DNA from: Candidatus Ideonella esbjergensis
GTDB taxonomy: Bacteria; Pseudomonadota; Gammaproteobacteria; Burkholderiales; Burkholderiaceae_C
Direction of reading: 5' to 3'
DNA length: 64,000 nt
NCBI GenBank assembly: GCA_016710065.1
Contig: JADJLP010000002.1
Location: 248,001 to 312,000, forward strand
Shown here: positions 1-9,474 of the stretch, one piece after another
Position numbering within the stretch: position 1 is the first letter of the stretch
Layout: each line of letters begins with the position of its first letter
Notes under the pieces: model-generated
The model's database searches: none
What the model saw: only the letters and a program-made list of their open reading frames with translations
What the model was told of the DNA's origin: nothing
Program-made: the position numbers and the translations under genes

Positions 1-290
1 TGGCAGAACGCGGGCACCAGATCGGCCCCGGTGATGCGGTGGCGCACCGGCCGGCCCAGCAAGCGCAGGCCCAGGCGCACGTAATGGCTGTCCACGGTGA
101 TCACGCTGGCCGCGCGGTAGGCCCGCAAGAACGCCGCGTTGTGCTGCAGGTGGTAGAGGTGGTCGGGGTTCACCGTGTACACCACGCCGCCCGCCTGCTC
201 CAGATGGGCCAGCAACTCGGCCATGGGCAGGTCGTCAGCCCACACATTCAGCAACGGCCAGCGGGGCCACTTCAACGGGCGGTCATTCAT
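1..290 (-). CDS. WecG/TagA/CpsF family glycosyltransferase, 3' part outside the window
   Basis: Reading leftwards from an ATG at 290, about 96 codons are visible before the window edge. The segment VVYTVNPDHLYHLQHN, followed by ITVDSHYVRLGLRLLG and RHRITGADLVPAF, matches the N-terminal half of the WecG/TagA/CpsF family. These enzymes transfer an N-acetylmannosamine-type or other sugar from a UDP-sugar onto a lipid-linked acceptor during polysaccharide assembly. In many members the position of His-Tyr in VDSHYV is an Asp-Gly, so this is a variant. The start is the only nearby ATG and has a weak purine-rich stretch in front. It heads the same strand as the polymerase-like gene at 539-1900 and belongs to the same polysaccharide locus. 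The C-terminal half cannot be judged. Confidence 0.72.
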   Translation of the reverse strand, partial: MNDRPLKWPRWPLLNVWADDLPMAELLAHLEQAGGVVYTVNPDHLYHLQHNAAFLRAYRAASVITVDSHYVRLGLRLLGRPVRHRITGADLVPAFC

Positions 291-538
291 ACCGCCCTGC
301 CATCAAAGTGCTGGCCGCGCCACGGAGCCTCAACTTCAGACACTTCATAGGTGGCAAAGCGCGTCCCAATTCTCACAACTGTGTACATGGCCCAACACTC
401 GGGCTGAGCGCGCATTCTGACATGTGCCCCCCGCTGCCCTGGGCCTGTTGCAAGGCCCTGTGGCGGTACAAATCGACACCCGGCCCGGAAATGAAAAAGC
501 CCTTCGAGAAGAGCTTGCTCACAGGGGCGTTGGCCGCT

Positions 539-1900
539 TCAGCGGTCGCGCTGCACCAAGGCCGCCGCGGCAAGCAGGCCAGGGAAGTAGATGAAGGAGT
601 TGAGCATGGCGTCCGCCACGCTGGCCAACGCCACCAGGGCCAGCACCAGCTTCACCCGTTGGCCTGTGCCCTTCTCGGTGCCAGGCCCGTGGCCGGCCAG
701 CACGCGCAGCGGCGCGGCCATCCAGGCGGCCAGCATCAGCGCCAGGCCCAGCAGCCCAAACTGCCCGGCCACCAGCATGTGCAGGCCCCAGGGCCGGGTT
801 TGCTTGGGGCGCCACCAATCCCACTGGCCCATGCCAACGATGGGCGACTGCTTCACCAGCGGCATCACCTTCAGGTCTTGCGACACGCGCCAGAACAACG
901 AACCGCGGCCCACAGCCCGCAAGCCGCTGATCATCGTTTGCCCCAGCGCCGTGTTGCGGCCCACATGCTCGATGGCGCCAGGTTTGGCCACCACGACGGC
1001 GCCCGCCAGCACCGCCACGGCCAGCCCGCCAACGATCCAGCGCCGCAGCGACACCCGCTGCGCCAGCTCAAACACCGCCCAGCACGCCAGCGCCAGCATC
1101 AAGGCGCCCACCGATTGCGCCTGCACGGCAATCAGGCAGGCCAGCACCACCGCGTAGAGCGGCAACCACCCGGCTGTGGCCTGGCTGCGGGCCATGCGCC
1201 ACCAGGCCAGTGCGGCAAAAGCACCCAGGCTCACCCAGATGCCGTACTGGTTGCCGTGCTCAAACAGCCCCATGGGCCGGTAGCCCACATAGCGGTCGGT
1301 GCCATCCAGGCGAAAGGGGTGCGGCCCCCACAGCCAGCTGTGCACCTGGCCCAGCCCCAGGCCTTCCACCAGCATCAATGGCAGGCAGGCTACCGTGGCC
1401 CAAACCATGCCGTGCAGCATCAGCGCCCTGTCGTCGGGCGAGGCCAGGTGCACGCGGCCCAAACACCAGGTGCCCCCCCAAACGGCAAACAGGTACAGCG
1501 CCGACAACAACGGCGCCGGGTTGGCGGCCTGCCCCGCGGGGGCCAGGTCAACCCACAAGGGTGATGCACACCACAGCGCCATCACCAGATCGTGCCAGCC
1601 CCAGCGCACCTGGCGCCACGCCGGCGCCGCAACAAGCATGGACGCCGCCACGTTGGCCACCGGAATCAGCCAGACCTTGTTCCACAGCATGTCCGAGGGA
1701 ACGGCATTGCCGGTGAGCCAGTAGGGAAAGGCCGCCTCGGCGGCACCGCTGGGGTAGACGCCCACCGGCAGCAACAGCCAGCCGGCCAGGTAGCTCAGCA
1801 GCAGGGCGGCCGCCGGCTTCATGAACCGATAGGCCAGGCCGGTGCCCACCAGGTACACCAGACAAAGCCCCGCCACTATCATCAACAACGGGGCAGGCAT
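539..1900 (-). CDS. O-antigen ligase/polymerase-like integral membrane protein
   Basis: A 453-residue protein, almost entirely hydrophobic, with roughly ten to twelve predicted membrane spans. It has a large extracytoplasmic loop in the second half (around the segments YVGYRPMGLFEHGNQYG and SLFWRVSQDLKVM). This layout is typical of the O-antigen ligase/Wzy polymerase superfamily, which joins or transfers lipid-linked sugar repeats in the periplasm. Sequence is poorly conserved in the family, so the call rests on topology and on its place between glycosyltransferase genes. ATG start at 1900. A second protein of the same type is encoded at 12595-14091, so one may polymerise and the other ligate or act on another glycan; that split is inference. 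Confidence 0.65.
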   Translation of the reverse strand: MPAPLLMIVAGLCLVYLVGTGLAYRFMKPAAALLLSYLAGWLLLPVGVYPSGAAEAAFPYWLTGNAVPSDMLWNKVWLIPVANVAASMLVAAPAWRQVRWGWHDLVMALWCASPLWVDLAPAGQAANPAPLLSALYLFAVWGGTWCLGRVHLASPDDRALMLHGMVWATVACLPLMLVEGLGLGQVHSWLWGPHPFRLDGTDRYVGYRPMGLFEHGNQYGIWVSLGAFAALAWWRMARSQATAGWLPLYAVVLACLIAVQAQSVGALMLALACWAVFELAQRVSLRRWIVGGLAVAVLAGAVVVAKPGAIEHVGRNTALGQTMISGLRAVGRGSLFWRVSQDLKVMPLVKQSPIVGMGQWDWWRPKQTRPWGLHMLVAGQFGLLGLALMLAAWMAAPLRVLAGHGPGTEKGTGQRVKLVLALVALASVADAMLNSFIYFPGLLAAAALVQRDR

Positions 1901-1944
1901 GGGCCGGCTCTTATCTCGGTGGTCGCTTTTCAGGCGGGGTTTTC

Positions 1945-2442
1945 TTGGGTATCGATGCCACTCAAATCAGCGGCGCAACGGCGTTCGCGATTGTATCGGC
2001 CGCCTGTTGGGGCGCCGCTCGCCGAAGGCCGCAACAGCCCTGCGCGCGCGTCTGGACAGTGCTGGCCGTGTTGCTCATGGTGCTGGCCGCCGACGTGGTG
2101 TGGGGCGGGCGACACCAGGTGCACAACCTGGTGGGCCAGTGGCTGCAGCAAACCGGCCAGTACGCCCAACGGCAGACACTGCAGGCCGCTTTGCTGGGTG
2201 CTGGTTTGCTGGTGTTGGGCCTGGCCCTGTGGGGCACCCTGGTTGCCACCAAGGGCTGCGCCCCGCCGGTGCGGTGGGCGGCCCTGTGTGCCTTGGGCTT
2301 GCTGGCGGTGTTTGGCGTGGAAATGGTGTCGCTGCACGGCATAGACGCCGTCATGTACCGGCAGCTCGGGCCACTCAAAGTGATTGGCTGGCTGTGGCTG
2401 CTGTGGGCCTTGCCCTTGGGGTGGATGGCTTGGCGGCGGTGA
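1945..2442 (+). CDS. Small membrane protein of unknown function in the polysaccharide locus
   Basis: 165 residues with about four hydrophobic segments (near residues 8-25, 38-55, 82-102 and 110-130, plus a C-terminal stretch rich in Trp and Leu), ending in a short basic tail. I do not recognise a family. The reading frame has the strong third-position GC bias of its neighbours. It lies 97 bp upstream of the UDP-glucose dehydrogenase gene on the same strand and diverges from the membrane protein at 539-1900. An envelope or glycan-assembly accessory role is a guess from context only. The start at 1945 is the first ATG; later starts are possible. Confidence 0.5.
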   Translation: MGIDATQISGATAFAIVSAACWGAARRRPQQPCARVWTVLAVLLMVLAADVVWGGRHQVHNLVGQWLQQTGQYAQRQTLQAALLGAGLLVLGLALWGTLVATKGCAPPVRWAALCALGLLAVFGVEMVSLHGIDAVMYRQLGPLKVIGWLWLLWALPLGWMAWRR

Positions 2443-2538
2443 CGGGCTTGCCTGGCGCTCAGCAGCATCAGCTGGGTGGACAACTTGAGTCCAGTTCGGC
2501 AGACGACAATCGGCCATAAACCATCGAGAGAGAACCCC

Positions 2539-3882
2539 ATGAAGATCACCGTCATAGGCACCGGCTACGTGGGCTTGGTCACCGGGGCCTGCTTGGCCGA
2601 AATGGGCAACCACGTGGTCTGCCTTGATCTGGACCCAGTCAAGATCGCCGTGCTGCAGGGTGGTGGCATCCCCATCCACGAACCGGGTTTGCTCGAAATC
2701 GTGAAGCGCAACGCCAGTGCTGGCAGGCTGCAGTTCACCACCGACATCGCGCACTCTGTGGGCCATGGCACCTTGCAATTCATTGCCGTGGGCACACCAC
2801 CCGATGAAGACGGCTCAGCCGACCTGACCTACGTGCTGGCGGCGGCCCGCAACATTGGCCGGCTGATGACCGACTACAAGGTGGTGATCGACAAGAGCAC
2901 AGTGCCCGTGGGCACGGCCGACAGGGTCAAGGCCGCTATCAAAGAAGAGCTGGCCAGCCGGGACATGACACTGGATTTCTCTGTGGTGTCCAACCCCGAG
3001 TTTCTGAAAGAAGGCGCCGCCGTGGCCGACTTCACCCGGCCCGACCGCATCGTGGTGGGTGCCGAGGACGAACGAGCCTCGTTGATGATGCGGGCGCTCT
3101 ACTCACCGTTTGTGCGCAACCGCGACCGCCTGCTGGTGATGGACGTGCGCAGCGCCGAATTCACCAAGTACGCCGCCAATGCCATGCTGGCCACGCGCAT
3201 CAGCTTCATGAATGAACTTTCGCGCCTTGCAGAACGGCTGGGAGCAGACATCGAGCACGTGCGTGTGGGCATAGGCAGCGATCCGCGCATAGGCACCCAC
3301 TTTTTGTATGCCGGCGCCGGCTTTGGGGGTAGCTGCTTCCCCAAGGACGTGAAGGCGCTGGCCCACATGTCGGCCGAAGCTGGCGTGCCCAGCCTGATGA
3401 TGGCGGCGGTGGAGTCGGTCAACGAAGCCCAGAAGCAAATCCTGGCGCACAAGGTGGTGCAGGCCTACGGCGAATCCTTGCAAGGCAAGACCTTTGCCGT
3501 TTGGGGCCTGTCTTTCAAGCCGAACACCGACGACATGCGCGAAGCACCCAGCCGAGTGCTGATTGCCGAACTGGTGCGTCGTGGCGGCATGGTGCGAGCC
3601 TACGACCCCGTGGCCCTCAGCGAGGCGCAGCGCGCGCTGGTGCTGGACTTGGGCCCTGCCGCGCTGAGCGCCCAAGTGTGCTTTTGCGAGAGCTCCATGT
3701 CCGCCCTAGATGGGGCACACGCGCTGTGCATCGTCACCGAGTGGAAGGAGTTCAGAACCCCAGACTTCAGCGAGATTGCCGGCAAGCTCGCGGACAAACG
3801 CGTGTTTGACGGGCGCAACCTCTATGAGCCGGAACTGATGCAGAGCTTTGGGTTGGAGTACCAGTCAATCGGTCGCGGTTGA
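2539..3882 (+). CDS. ugd: UDP-glucose 6-dehydrogenase
   Basis: 447 residues. It oxidises UDP-glucose to UDP-glucuronate with two NAD+, supplying an acidic sugar for exopolysaccharide. The N-terminus carries the Rossmann motif GTGYVGLVTGACLAEMG (residues 7-23). The catalytic cysteine lies in GGSCFPKD (Cys266), and the C-terminal UDP-binding domain contains WGLSFKPNTDDMREAPS. Length matches the family. I start at the ATG at 2539, preceded by GAGAGAGAA, because the Rossmann fold begins immediately there. An upstream in-frame ATG at 2476 would add 21 residues unrelated to the family. It is flanked by the small membrane protein and, convergently, by a glycosyltransferase whose stop is 12 bp away. 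Confidence 0.95.
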   Translation: MKITVIGTGYVGLVTGACLAEMGNHVVCLDLDPVKIAVLQGGGIPIHEPGLLEIVKRNASAGRLQFTTDIAHSVGHGTLQFIAVGTPPDEDGSADLTYVLAAARNIGRLMTDYKVVIDKSTVPVGTADRVKAAIKEELASRDMTLDFSVVSNPEFLKEGAAVADFTRPDRIVVGAEDERASLMMRALYSPFVRNRDRLLVMDVRSAEFTKYAANAMLATRISFMNELSRLAERLGADIEHVRVGIGSDPRIGTHFLYAGAGFGGSCFPKDVKALAHMSAEAGVPSLMMAAVESVNEAQKQILAHKVVQAYGESLQGKTFAVWGLSFKPNTDDMREAPSRVLIAELVRRGGMVRAYDPVALSEAQRALVLDLGPAALSAQVCFCESSMSALDGAHALCIVTEWKEFRTPDFSEIAGKLADKRVFDGRNLYEPELMQSFGLEYQSIGRG

Positions 3883-3894
3883 CTGGGAGTCGGG

Positions 3895-5097
3895 TCATTG
3901 CCGCGAGTTCAAGGCTTCGTCGTAGATCTGCTCTAGGGCAAGACCAGCTGCCTGCATGTCATACATCTGACGCATGAGGGTTCTTCCCGCGTCGCCCCAT
4001 TTGGTTGCCAGCGACCTGTCGTTGTAGATCATTTCCATGGCTACCCCAATGCCCGCCACCATCTTCTCGTGTACCTCTGCCAGCGCATTTAGATGGGATT
4101 GACCCGACAGGAACAGGCCCTCCCAGCGCTCACTCTCCCCTACCGGCACATCAATCAAATAGCCGGTTTCGTCGTGGTGAACGAATTCAGGAAAGGCGGC
4201 CACGCGTGCCCCGATCATTGGTTTGCCCGCCATGGCTGCCTCGATAGGTAGCCAGCCCAGACTCTCGTCCAACGATGCATACAAACACACGTCGTGGGAC
4301 AGCAGCAAGCGATATACCTCGGCAAATGGCACGGGCGGCATCATCGTCACCCAGTCTAAAGAGGCTGCGCGCTTGCGCCATTCGTCGCGAGAAGGCAGGC
4401 CATCGCGAAACGCATAGCAGCGCGATTCGAAATCCCCAACCAGGGTGAGCCGCACATCCATTCCGCGCGCTCGTAGCCGCTCAAAGGCTTCAATGGCGTA
4501 CATGCCACCCTTTCGAAACAACTGGGTTCCAATCACGATCGCAGTGAGTGGCCCTTCAGTCTGCCCCTCAGCTTGGCTGGGCCGTGAGTAGCCACTGGCA
4601 AACGGATCCCACACACCACCGCGGAACACTTCAAGCTTTTCTCCAAGATGCTCATAACCATGCTTGGCAAACACTCGCAGCGCGTGCCGCTTAGCGAAGT
4701 CGCTTAGGGCGAGTAATTTTCGGCACCGTTTGCTCGACATTCTGTCCAGACCAAACCGAATGGCGCGCTCACCTACCTCACCCAGGTAGCGGGGAATCTC
4801 CAACTCGAAGGACATGATGAAGTCCTTGTTCAACGGCACTGCATTCCAGGTGTGCAGCAACGGAACGCGCCAATCCAACACGACGGGTGTGAACTCGAAG
4901 AAGGTCGATGAACGGTCCAGCTTGGACAGCGGTAAGGCAGGCAACGTGACATGAGCGTAGCGGGGCGTGGATAGGCCATACACAACACGGCTTGAGCCAT
5001 AACATGGAGCTACCACTCCTATGGGTGTCCTTCCGGCAGGAAGGGCATCCCATGGGCGCAGAAGAATGGGTTTTGGTGCGGCAGATTTTATGTGCAT
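3895..5097 (-). CDS. GT4-type glycosyltransferase
   Basis: 400 residues with a GT-B layout. The C-terminal nucleotide-sugar-binding domain shows IVIGTQLFRKGG, LTLVGDFESR and DESLGWLPIEAAMAGKPMIG, the EX7E-type motif of retaining GT4 glycosyltransferases. It is followed by AAFPEFV and the usual HHDETGYL loop. It is likely to add a sugar from a nucleotide donor onto the growing lipid-linked repeat at the cytoplasmic face. Donor and acceptor cannot be read from sequence. ATG start at 5097. It precedes, on the same strand, a low-GC pair of acyltransferase genes, and its own codon usage is less GC-rich than the core eps genes. Confidence 0.8.
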   Translation of the reverse strand: MHIKSAAPKPILLRPWDALPAGRTPIGVVAPCYGSSRVVYGLSTPRYAHVTLPALPLSKLDRSSTFFEFTPVVLDWRVPLLHTWNAVPLNKDFIMSFELEIPRYLGEVGERAIRFGLDRMSSKRCRKLLALSDFAKRHALRVFAKHGYEHLGEKLEVFRGGVWDPFASGYSRPSQAEGQTEGPLTAIVIGTQLFRKGGMYAIEAFERLRARGMDVRLTLVGDFESRCYAFRDGLPSRDEWRKRAASLDWVTMMPPVPFAEVYRLLLSHDVCLYASLDESLGWLPIEAAMAGKPMIGARVAAFPEFVHHDETGYLIDVPVGESERWEGLFLSGQSHLNALAEVHEKMVAGIGVAMEMIYNDRSLATKWGDAGRTLMRQMYDMQAAGLALEQIYDEALNSRQ

Positions 5098-5197
5098 TGG
5101 ACTATTTTATAGAATGGCGCCTAATTTCGATGCCTCAGTACAAAAATACTCAGCAACTGCAAATTGAAAAGGTGATTGTCACAACCTCTGAGTTCCC

Positions 5198-6262
5198 CTA
5201 CGAGTTGCCTTTTAATGTTTTTTCTTGAGGTGACTTGTTTCCTAGTAGCAGAGCTGTTAAATATCTTCTGACCGGTCTATCATAGAATTTCTCAAGAAAA
5301 GTGCATATTATAAGCATGCATACCACAAAGGCAATTCCGATCTCTGGGGTGTATTCTTCTGGCTTTATGTTGAAGTATATAAATATCCGCCAAAGTAAAT
5401 ATAGTATTGGCTCGTGAATTGCATAAACTGGGTAGGAAATTGCGCTGAGTAGAAGGAATAGCTTCTGTTTCGGAGGCTCAATTCTTGCGCCGATGGCTAT
5501 GGTTGCAGGGAATACCAATATAACCATCAAAAATTCAATGTATGGGCCCGACAAGTTGACTGAAAATAGTATTGGAATGAGCAGCAAAGGTAAAAGCCAT
5601 GCGAGTCCTGTTTCCGTGCACTTGCCGTCGTAGTTTTTGGCTATGAGAACACCGAAGAAGAATGAGAAAGAAACTCTTGGAAAGCCCCAAAAAAAATTGC
5701 TCCAAGATGTCCCTCCATACCCTTGTCCCATTGTGCAATAGAAGGCCAAAAGTCCACCTGAAAGAACTATTATACCGATAAGCAGGCGCTTGTTTAGCTG
5801 CCGCCAGTATGCGGCATAGATAAGATTTATAAAGCACTCGAAGAATAGCGACCAGCCGGGCTTATTGAGCGGAATCAGATCGGCAGTTAAATTCCAAGTT
5901 GGGGACGGAAGCATAAGTAGTCCGCTAATAGCAGCCAACGCGAGCCCGCCAGATGAAAGGTGGCCTTTCCCAAGAACCAAAGCTGCTGCGCCGGATATTA
6001 TTCCAACCCCAACGCCGACGACGAACAATGGGTAGAGTCTGATATATCTCAGTTTCATGAACTGAGAGACGGTCATCCCACTATCTAGTCTATTTTCGTA
6101 CACGTGGCAAATCACAAAGCCGCTCAATGCGAAAAATAGGTCAACTGCAAGCCATGCCCGAGGTGTTGGCACAGGTTGCATCCAGATACTTGCATGCCCA
6201 AGTATCACTGCTATGGCAGCCACGCCACGCATTGCATCCAACGTATAGAAGTGTCTAGTCAT
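5198..6262 (-). CDS. Acyltransferase-3 family membrane protein (O-acylation of glycan)
   Basis: 354 residues with about ten membrane helices. The N-terminus has the hallmark Arg and His of acyltransferase-3 (OafA/NodX-type) proteins in AMRGVAAIAVILGHAS, followed by VDLFFALSGFVICHVY. The family moves acyl (often acetyl) groups across or at the inner membrane onto sugars. The gene is much more AT-rich than the core of the locus and uses codons such as ATA and AAA freely, a sign of recent acquisition. It lies 167 bp from a second acyltransferase of similar composition. Starts at ATG 6262; no other likely start. Target sugar unknown. Confidence 0.85.
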   Translation of the reverse strand: MTRHFYTLDAMRGVAAIAVILGHASIWMQPVPTPRAWLAVDLFFALSGFVICHVYENRLDSGMTVSQFMKLRYIRLYPLFVVGVGVGIISGAAALVLGKGHLSSGGLALAAISGLLMLPSPTWNLTADLIPLNKPGWSLFFECFINLIYAAYWRQLNKRLLIGIIVLSGGLLAFYCTMGQGYGGTSWSNFFWGFPRVSFSFFFGVLIAKNYDGKCTETGLAWLLPLLLIPILFSVNLSGPYIEFLMVILVFPATIAIGARIEPPKQKLFLLLSAISYPVYAIHEPILYLLWRIFIYFNIKPEEYTPEIGIAFVVCMLIICTFLEKFYDRPVRRYLTALLLGNKSPQEKTLKGNS

Positions 6263-6428
6263 AAGGGCTGCAACTGGATTGCATGGTGGGAATTGGCGCG
6301 ATGGTGACGAGGCAACAGAGAACTGTTCCTCTTAGTCTCGCGGTTGACATATGCAGTAAAAAAATCAGTCGCACGGAGAGAACTATGAAAATAGAACACG
6401 CCTAACCGTTCTTTGGAACTGGAAGGCC

Positions 6429-7463
6429 CTATCCTTTTGCTCTACGCACGCCTTCCAACCACTCCGAGAAAAAAGTCCTAAACCTTCTATCAGGCCCGAT
6501 TAGTGCGGCAGAGAATATTGTGCTTGCTGCCGCAAGTATGAGTGTCTGGGTGACTTGGTCGTGCTGACTTATTGCCCTTGTTGCCTGTGCGGTGAAGTAT
6601 ACTGGGTAATGTATTATGTACAATGGATATGATATTTCACCTAGGGCGATGCATACTCTCCTAACCCTTGGGGTAAGTTTCGCGGAAGACGCGAACGATA
6701 TGGTCAACGGAATGATGGTTAAGCTGCTTATAAATCCAACCTTCCCTTTGTCAATTAAAAACCCCAGGAAAGTTAGTGCTGTGAGAGTGACTACCATGCC
6801 TGAGGATGTCGTCCTTCTATAGATTCCTGTTTGATAAATTAGGCATCCTGCAAAGAACTCGGCAATCGCTCTTGGGAAGCCCAGTGAAAAGTGACCAGTG
6901 GCCCAGCCCGGGTTTGTACGACCCGTGGCAAGTGTTCCGACCAAGAAGGCCACAGCGGCAGCGCAGACCAAGATAATACCTGAAGGCGATCCCCATTTCC
7001 TAATATGCCAGAAGAATATTATATTCACGAATACTTCAAAAAATAGGGACCAGGATGGATCATTCAAAGGGAATATCGGCCCACCGTTTAGGTATGGAAT
7101 AAAAGAGAGCGCCAGAATAAATCTTGAAAATATTCCGCTGGCATCCAAATTAAGTGATTGGCCACTTCTGAGTGCTAGTATGGCGGCGGCGGTTCCAATC
7201 GCTAGTCCAATAAAATATAGCGGAGCAAGCCTCAATATTCTTGCTGCGATGAACTGTGCCAAACTCATTCCGTTCGATATGCTACCCCAGTAACTATGTG
7301 ATATAACAAAGCCGGAAAGTATAAAAAATAAATCAACTGCGACCCAGGCTCCTGGGAACCAATGTAGATCGTTATGAAGGGTGAAGTGATAGAACATGAC
7401 TGCGACCGCTGCTAAACCACGGAGGCCGTCGAGTAGATAGAATCGTCCAGAATGATCGGTCAC
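6429..7463 (-). CDS. Acyltransferase-3 family membrane protein
   Basis: 344 residues, about ten hydrophobic helices. The N-terminal signature is LLDGLRGLAAVAVMFYHFTL, then VAVDLFFILSGFVISHSY: the Arg-His pair and the conserved FFxLSGF motif of acyltransferase-3 enzymes. WSLFFEVFVNIIF is the family's central signature. It starts with GTG at 7463, 18 bp after the stop of the SGNH-fused acyltransferase, so the two are probably co-transcribed. Like the gene at 5198-6262 it is AT-rich compared with the rest of the locus. Expected role is O-acylation (probably O-acetylation) of the exopolysaccharide; donor and target are not visible. Confidence 0.85.
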   Translation of the reverse strand: MTDHSGRFYLLDGLRGLAAVAVMFYHFTLHNDLHWFPGAWVAVDLFFILSGFVISHSYWGSISNGMSLAQFIAARILRLAPLYFIGLAIGTAAAILALRSGQSLNLDASGIFSRFILALSFIPYLNGGPIFPLNDPSWSLFFEVFVNIIFFWHIRKWGSPSGIILVCAAAVAFLVGTLATGRTNPGWATGHFSLGFPRAIAEFFAGCLIYQTGIYRRTTSSGMVVTLTALTFLGFLIDKGKVGFISSLTIIPLTISFASSAKLTPRVRRVCIALGEISYPLYIIHYPVYFTAQATRAISQHDQVTQTLILAAASTIFSAALIGPDRRFRTFFSEWLEGVRRAKG

Positions 7464-7481
7464 AACTGCCCTCGGTTAAGG

Positions 7482-9461
7482 CTAATATGGCAGTGCAAGT
7501 AGCTCAGCCAATAAAACTCGACTGGAACTCCTTGCAAGATGGCCGTTATCACTATAAATAGGATATCCGTTGATATAGACGGCGCACCTTCCAGACTGAC
7601 AAAGAGCATGGGATGGCGATATCCTGGCGGCGATGAGGGATTGATTGTCTAGCAGTGCGTCAAACAAGAACCCGTAGCGCTGCCGATACTCACTCAGCGT
7701 CCACTCCAGCGGCTCACTGGGCTTGCCTGACAACGCTTCTCTGGCCATGGCCTCGGGTACGCTGGCCCGAGCGCCAGGCACGGGCTCCCAGATCACCACC
7801 CGCTTGCCGAATTTGTTGAGCTGTTCAAGTGTCTTCTTGAACTGTGATGAGAAATGCGCTAACGATGCAGCGGGTGTTGTTGTCTCTTCGGGCGATGGGC
7901 CCAGGATGCCTTCTGCGGCCTGCAACCAAGTCGACGCCAGCAGCACGTTCTTGATCTCCGGAGCGTTGGCCAAAAAGGCCAAGGCTGTGTCGTTGAAGGC
8001 CGCGCAGGCGCCGCGGTCACCGATCACGTGTGTGGCCACCACCGGCGGGCAACCGTGCCTGAAATAGAAGTAGCCCGTTTCGCCTCTGCGGCGCAGCCAC
8101 TCGTCAAACACGCCGTGTGCGGCCCAGGCGTGGGAGTCGCCGTAGATCAGCCAAGTGGCGCGCTGGCTACCGCCTACACCCAGCTGGCACACAGGTTCAA
8201 GATTCACAGTCCGGTTGGGGCTGTACGCGCACTCCGTGAGCGGGGGAGGACGGTCGTTCGCGGCGTTGTCCAGTTGAACGACGTGCGCCGGATAGCGTGA
8301 AGGCAGCCCGCCCGTGTGCTGTGAAGCCATCAGCAAGGGCAGAGTTGCCGCCAAGCTGGCCGCATAGGCCAGCAGCAACTGTCGGTTGCCACGCAGCCAC
8401 CGGGCCTGCCGAATGGGTTGCTCAACCCAGTGATAGATCGCCGAGGCCAGCAACAGCGAAATCAGAAACATGGCCCAGTGCGCGCCCAGGGTGTAAGAGG
8501 AGCCAAGCTCCAGCCCGGCAAACACGTGCAGCGGCCAGTGCACCAGATAGGCCGGGTAAGAGATGCGCCCCACGTACACCACTGGACTGGCCGACAGGGT
8601 GCGGCCCACCCAGCCCTGGCCACCGCCACAGGCATAGAGCAGCGCTGCAGCGCCCGCCACAGGCAGGATCCCGAACCAGCCCGGCACACCGATGCCAGGA
8701 TGGTGTAACCACAGTGCGGCGCCTATGGCGAGCAGGCCCAGCAGGCCCAGGGTGTCCGCGCTCTTTCCATGTTGCCATGGGCCACCAGGGGCCAGGCTCA
8801 GCAACGCACCTGCCAGCAGTTGCCATGCACGTGCGGGCAAGAGATAGAAGACCGCATTGGGCTTGGCATGCACCAGCAGCACATTCAGGCCAAATGACAC
8901 CACCAGCCCAAGCAGCAAGATGGGCAAGAGCCAGGCGCGGGCCCACCTGTGCACGGCCATCAGGGCCAGGGGATACAACAGATAAAACTGCTCCTCCACC
9001 GCCAACGACCATGTGTGCAGCAAGGCGGCACGGTCCACACCAAGCCCAAAGTAGCCAATGTGCTGCCAGTAATAGAAGTTGGCGCCGTACCACTGTGTGG
9101 CCACCAACTGTCGAATGAGCTCCGCAAAGTCGTTTGGCAACAGGCGCCACCACGCGTACACCAGGCAGGCCAAAAGTGTCGCCAGCAAGGCAGGGGCCAG
9201 CCGCCTGGCGCGGTGGACGTAGAACATGGCCAGGCTGAAGGGCGCACGCTCTATGGCGCGCAGAAGCAGGCCGGTGATGAGGTATCCGGAGATGACAAAG
9301 AAGATGTCTACTCCGATGAAACCTGCCTCGCCCATTCCCGGCAGTAGCTTGAAATGGAAGGCCAGCACCAGCACAACGGCGACGGCCCGCAATCCGTCAA
9401 TGTCAGCCCTGTATGGTGCTGCCGCTGGGGTGGTGTCGGGGGGTGTCATGCGCTGCTGCAT
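7482..9461 (-). CDS. Acyltransferase-3/SGNH fusion protein (OafA/PatB-like O-acetyltransferase)
   Basis: 659 residues in two parts. Residues 1 to about 370 form an acyltransferase-3 membrane domain (DGLRAVAVVLVLAFHF, then IGVDIFFVISGYLITGLL and WSLAVEEQFYLLYPL). Residues from about 400 form an extracytoplasmic SGNH hydrolase-like domain with block I GDSHAWAAHG and a C-terminal block V SDNGHLA, giving the Ser, Asp and His expected for catalysis. In related proteins the membrane part moves the acetyl group across and the SGNH part transfers it to the sugar. ATG at 9461, with a second in-frame ATG four codons later. It is 13 bp from the next gene. GC content is back to the high local level, unlike the two acyltransferases downstream. 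Confidence 0.9.
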   Translation of the reverse strand: MQQRMTPPDTTPAAAPYRADIDGLRAVAVVLVLAFHFKLLPGMGEAGFIGVDIFFVISGYLITGLLLRAIERAPFSLAMFYVHRARRLAPALLATLLACLVYAWWRLLPNDFAELIRQLVATQWYGANFYYWQHIGYFGLGVDRAALLHTWSLAVEEQFYLLYPLALMAVHRWARAWLLPILLLGLVVSFGLNVLLVHAKPNAVFYLLPARAWQLLAGALLSLAPGGPWQHGKSADTLGLLGLLAIGAALWLHHPGIGVPGWFGILPVAGAAALLYACGGGQGWVGRTLSASPVVYVGRISYPAYLVHWPLHVFAGLELGSSYTLGAHWAMFLISLLLASAIYHWVEQPIRQARWLRGNRQLLLAYAASLAATLPLLMASQHTGGLPSRYPAHVVQLDNAANDRPPPLTECAYSPNRTVNLEPVCQLGVGGSQRATWLIYGDSHAWAAHGVFDEWLRRRGETGYFYFRHGCPPVVATHVIGDRGACAAFNDTALAFLANAPEIKNVLLASTWLQAAEGILGPSPEETTTPAASLAHFSSQFKKTLEQLNKFGKRVVIWEPVPGARASVPEAMAREALSGKPSEPLEWTLSEYRQRYGFLFDALLDNQSLIAARISPSHALCQSGRCAVYINGYPIYSDNGHLARSSSRVLLAELLALPY

Positions 9462-9474
9462 GCCTGCCGGGCGG

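Noticed and set aside
2476..2538. Longer start for UDP-glucose dehydrogenase
   Set aside because: The added 21 residues precede the Rossmann motif and do not match the family, while the ATG at 2539 has a ribosome-binding site.
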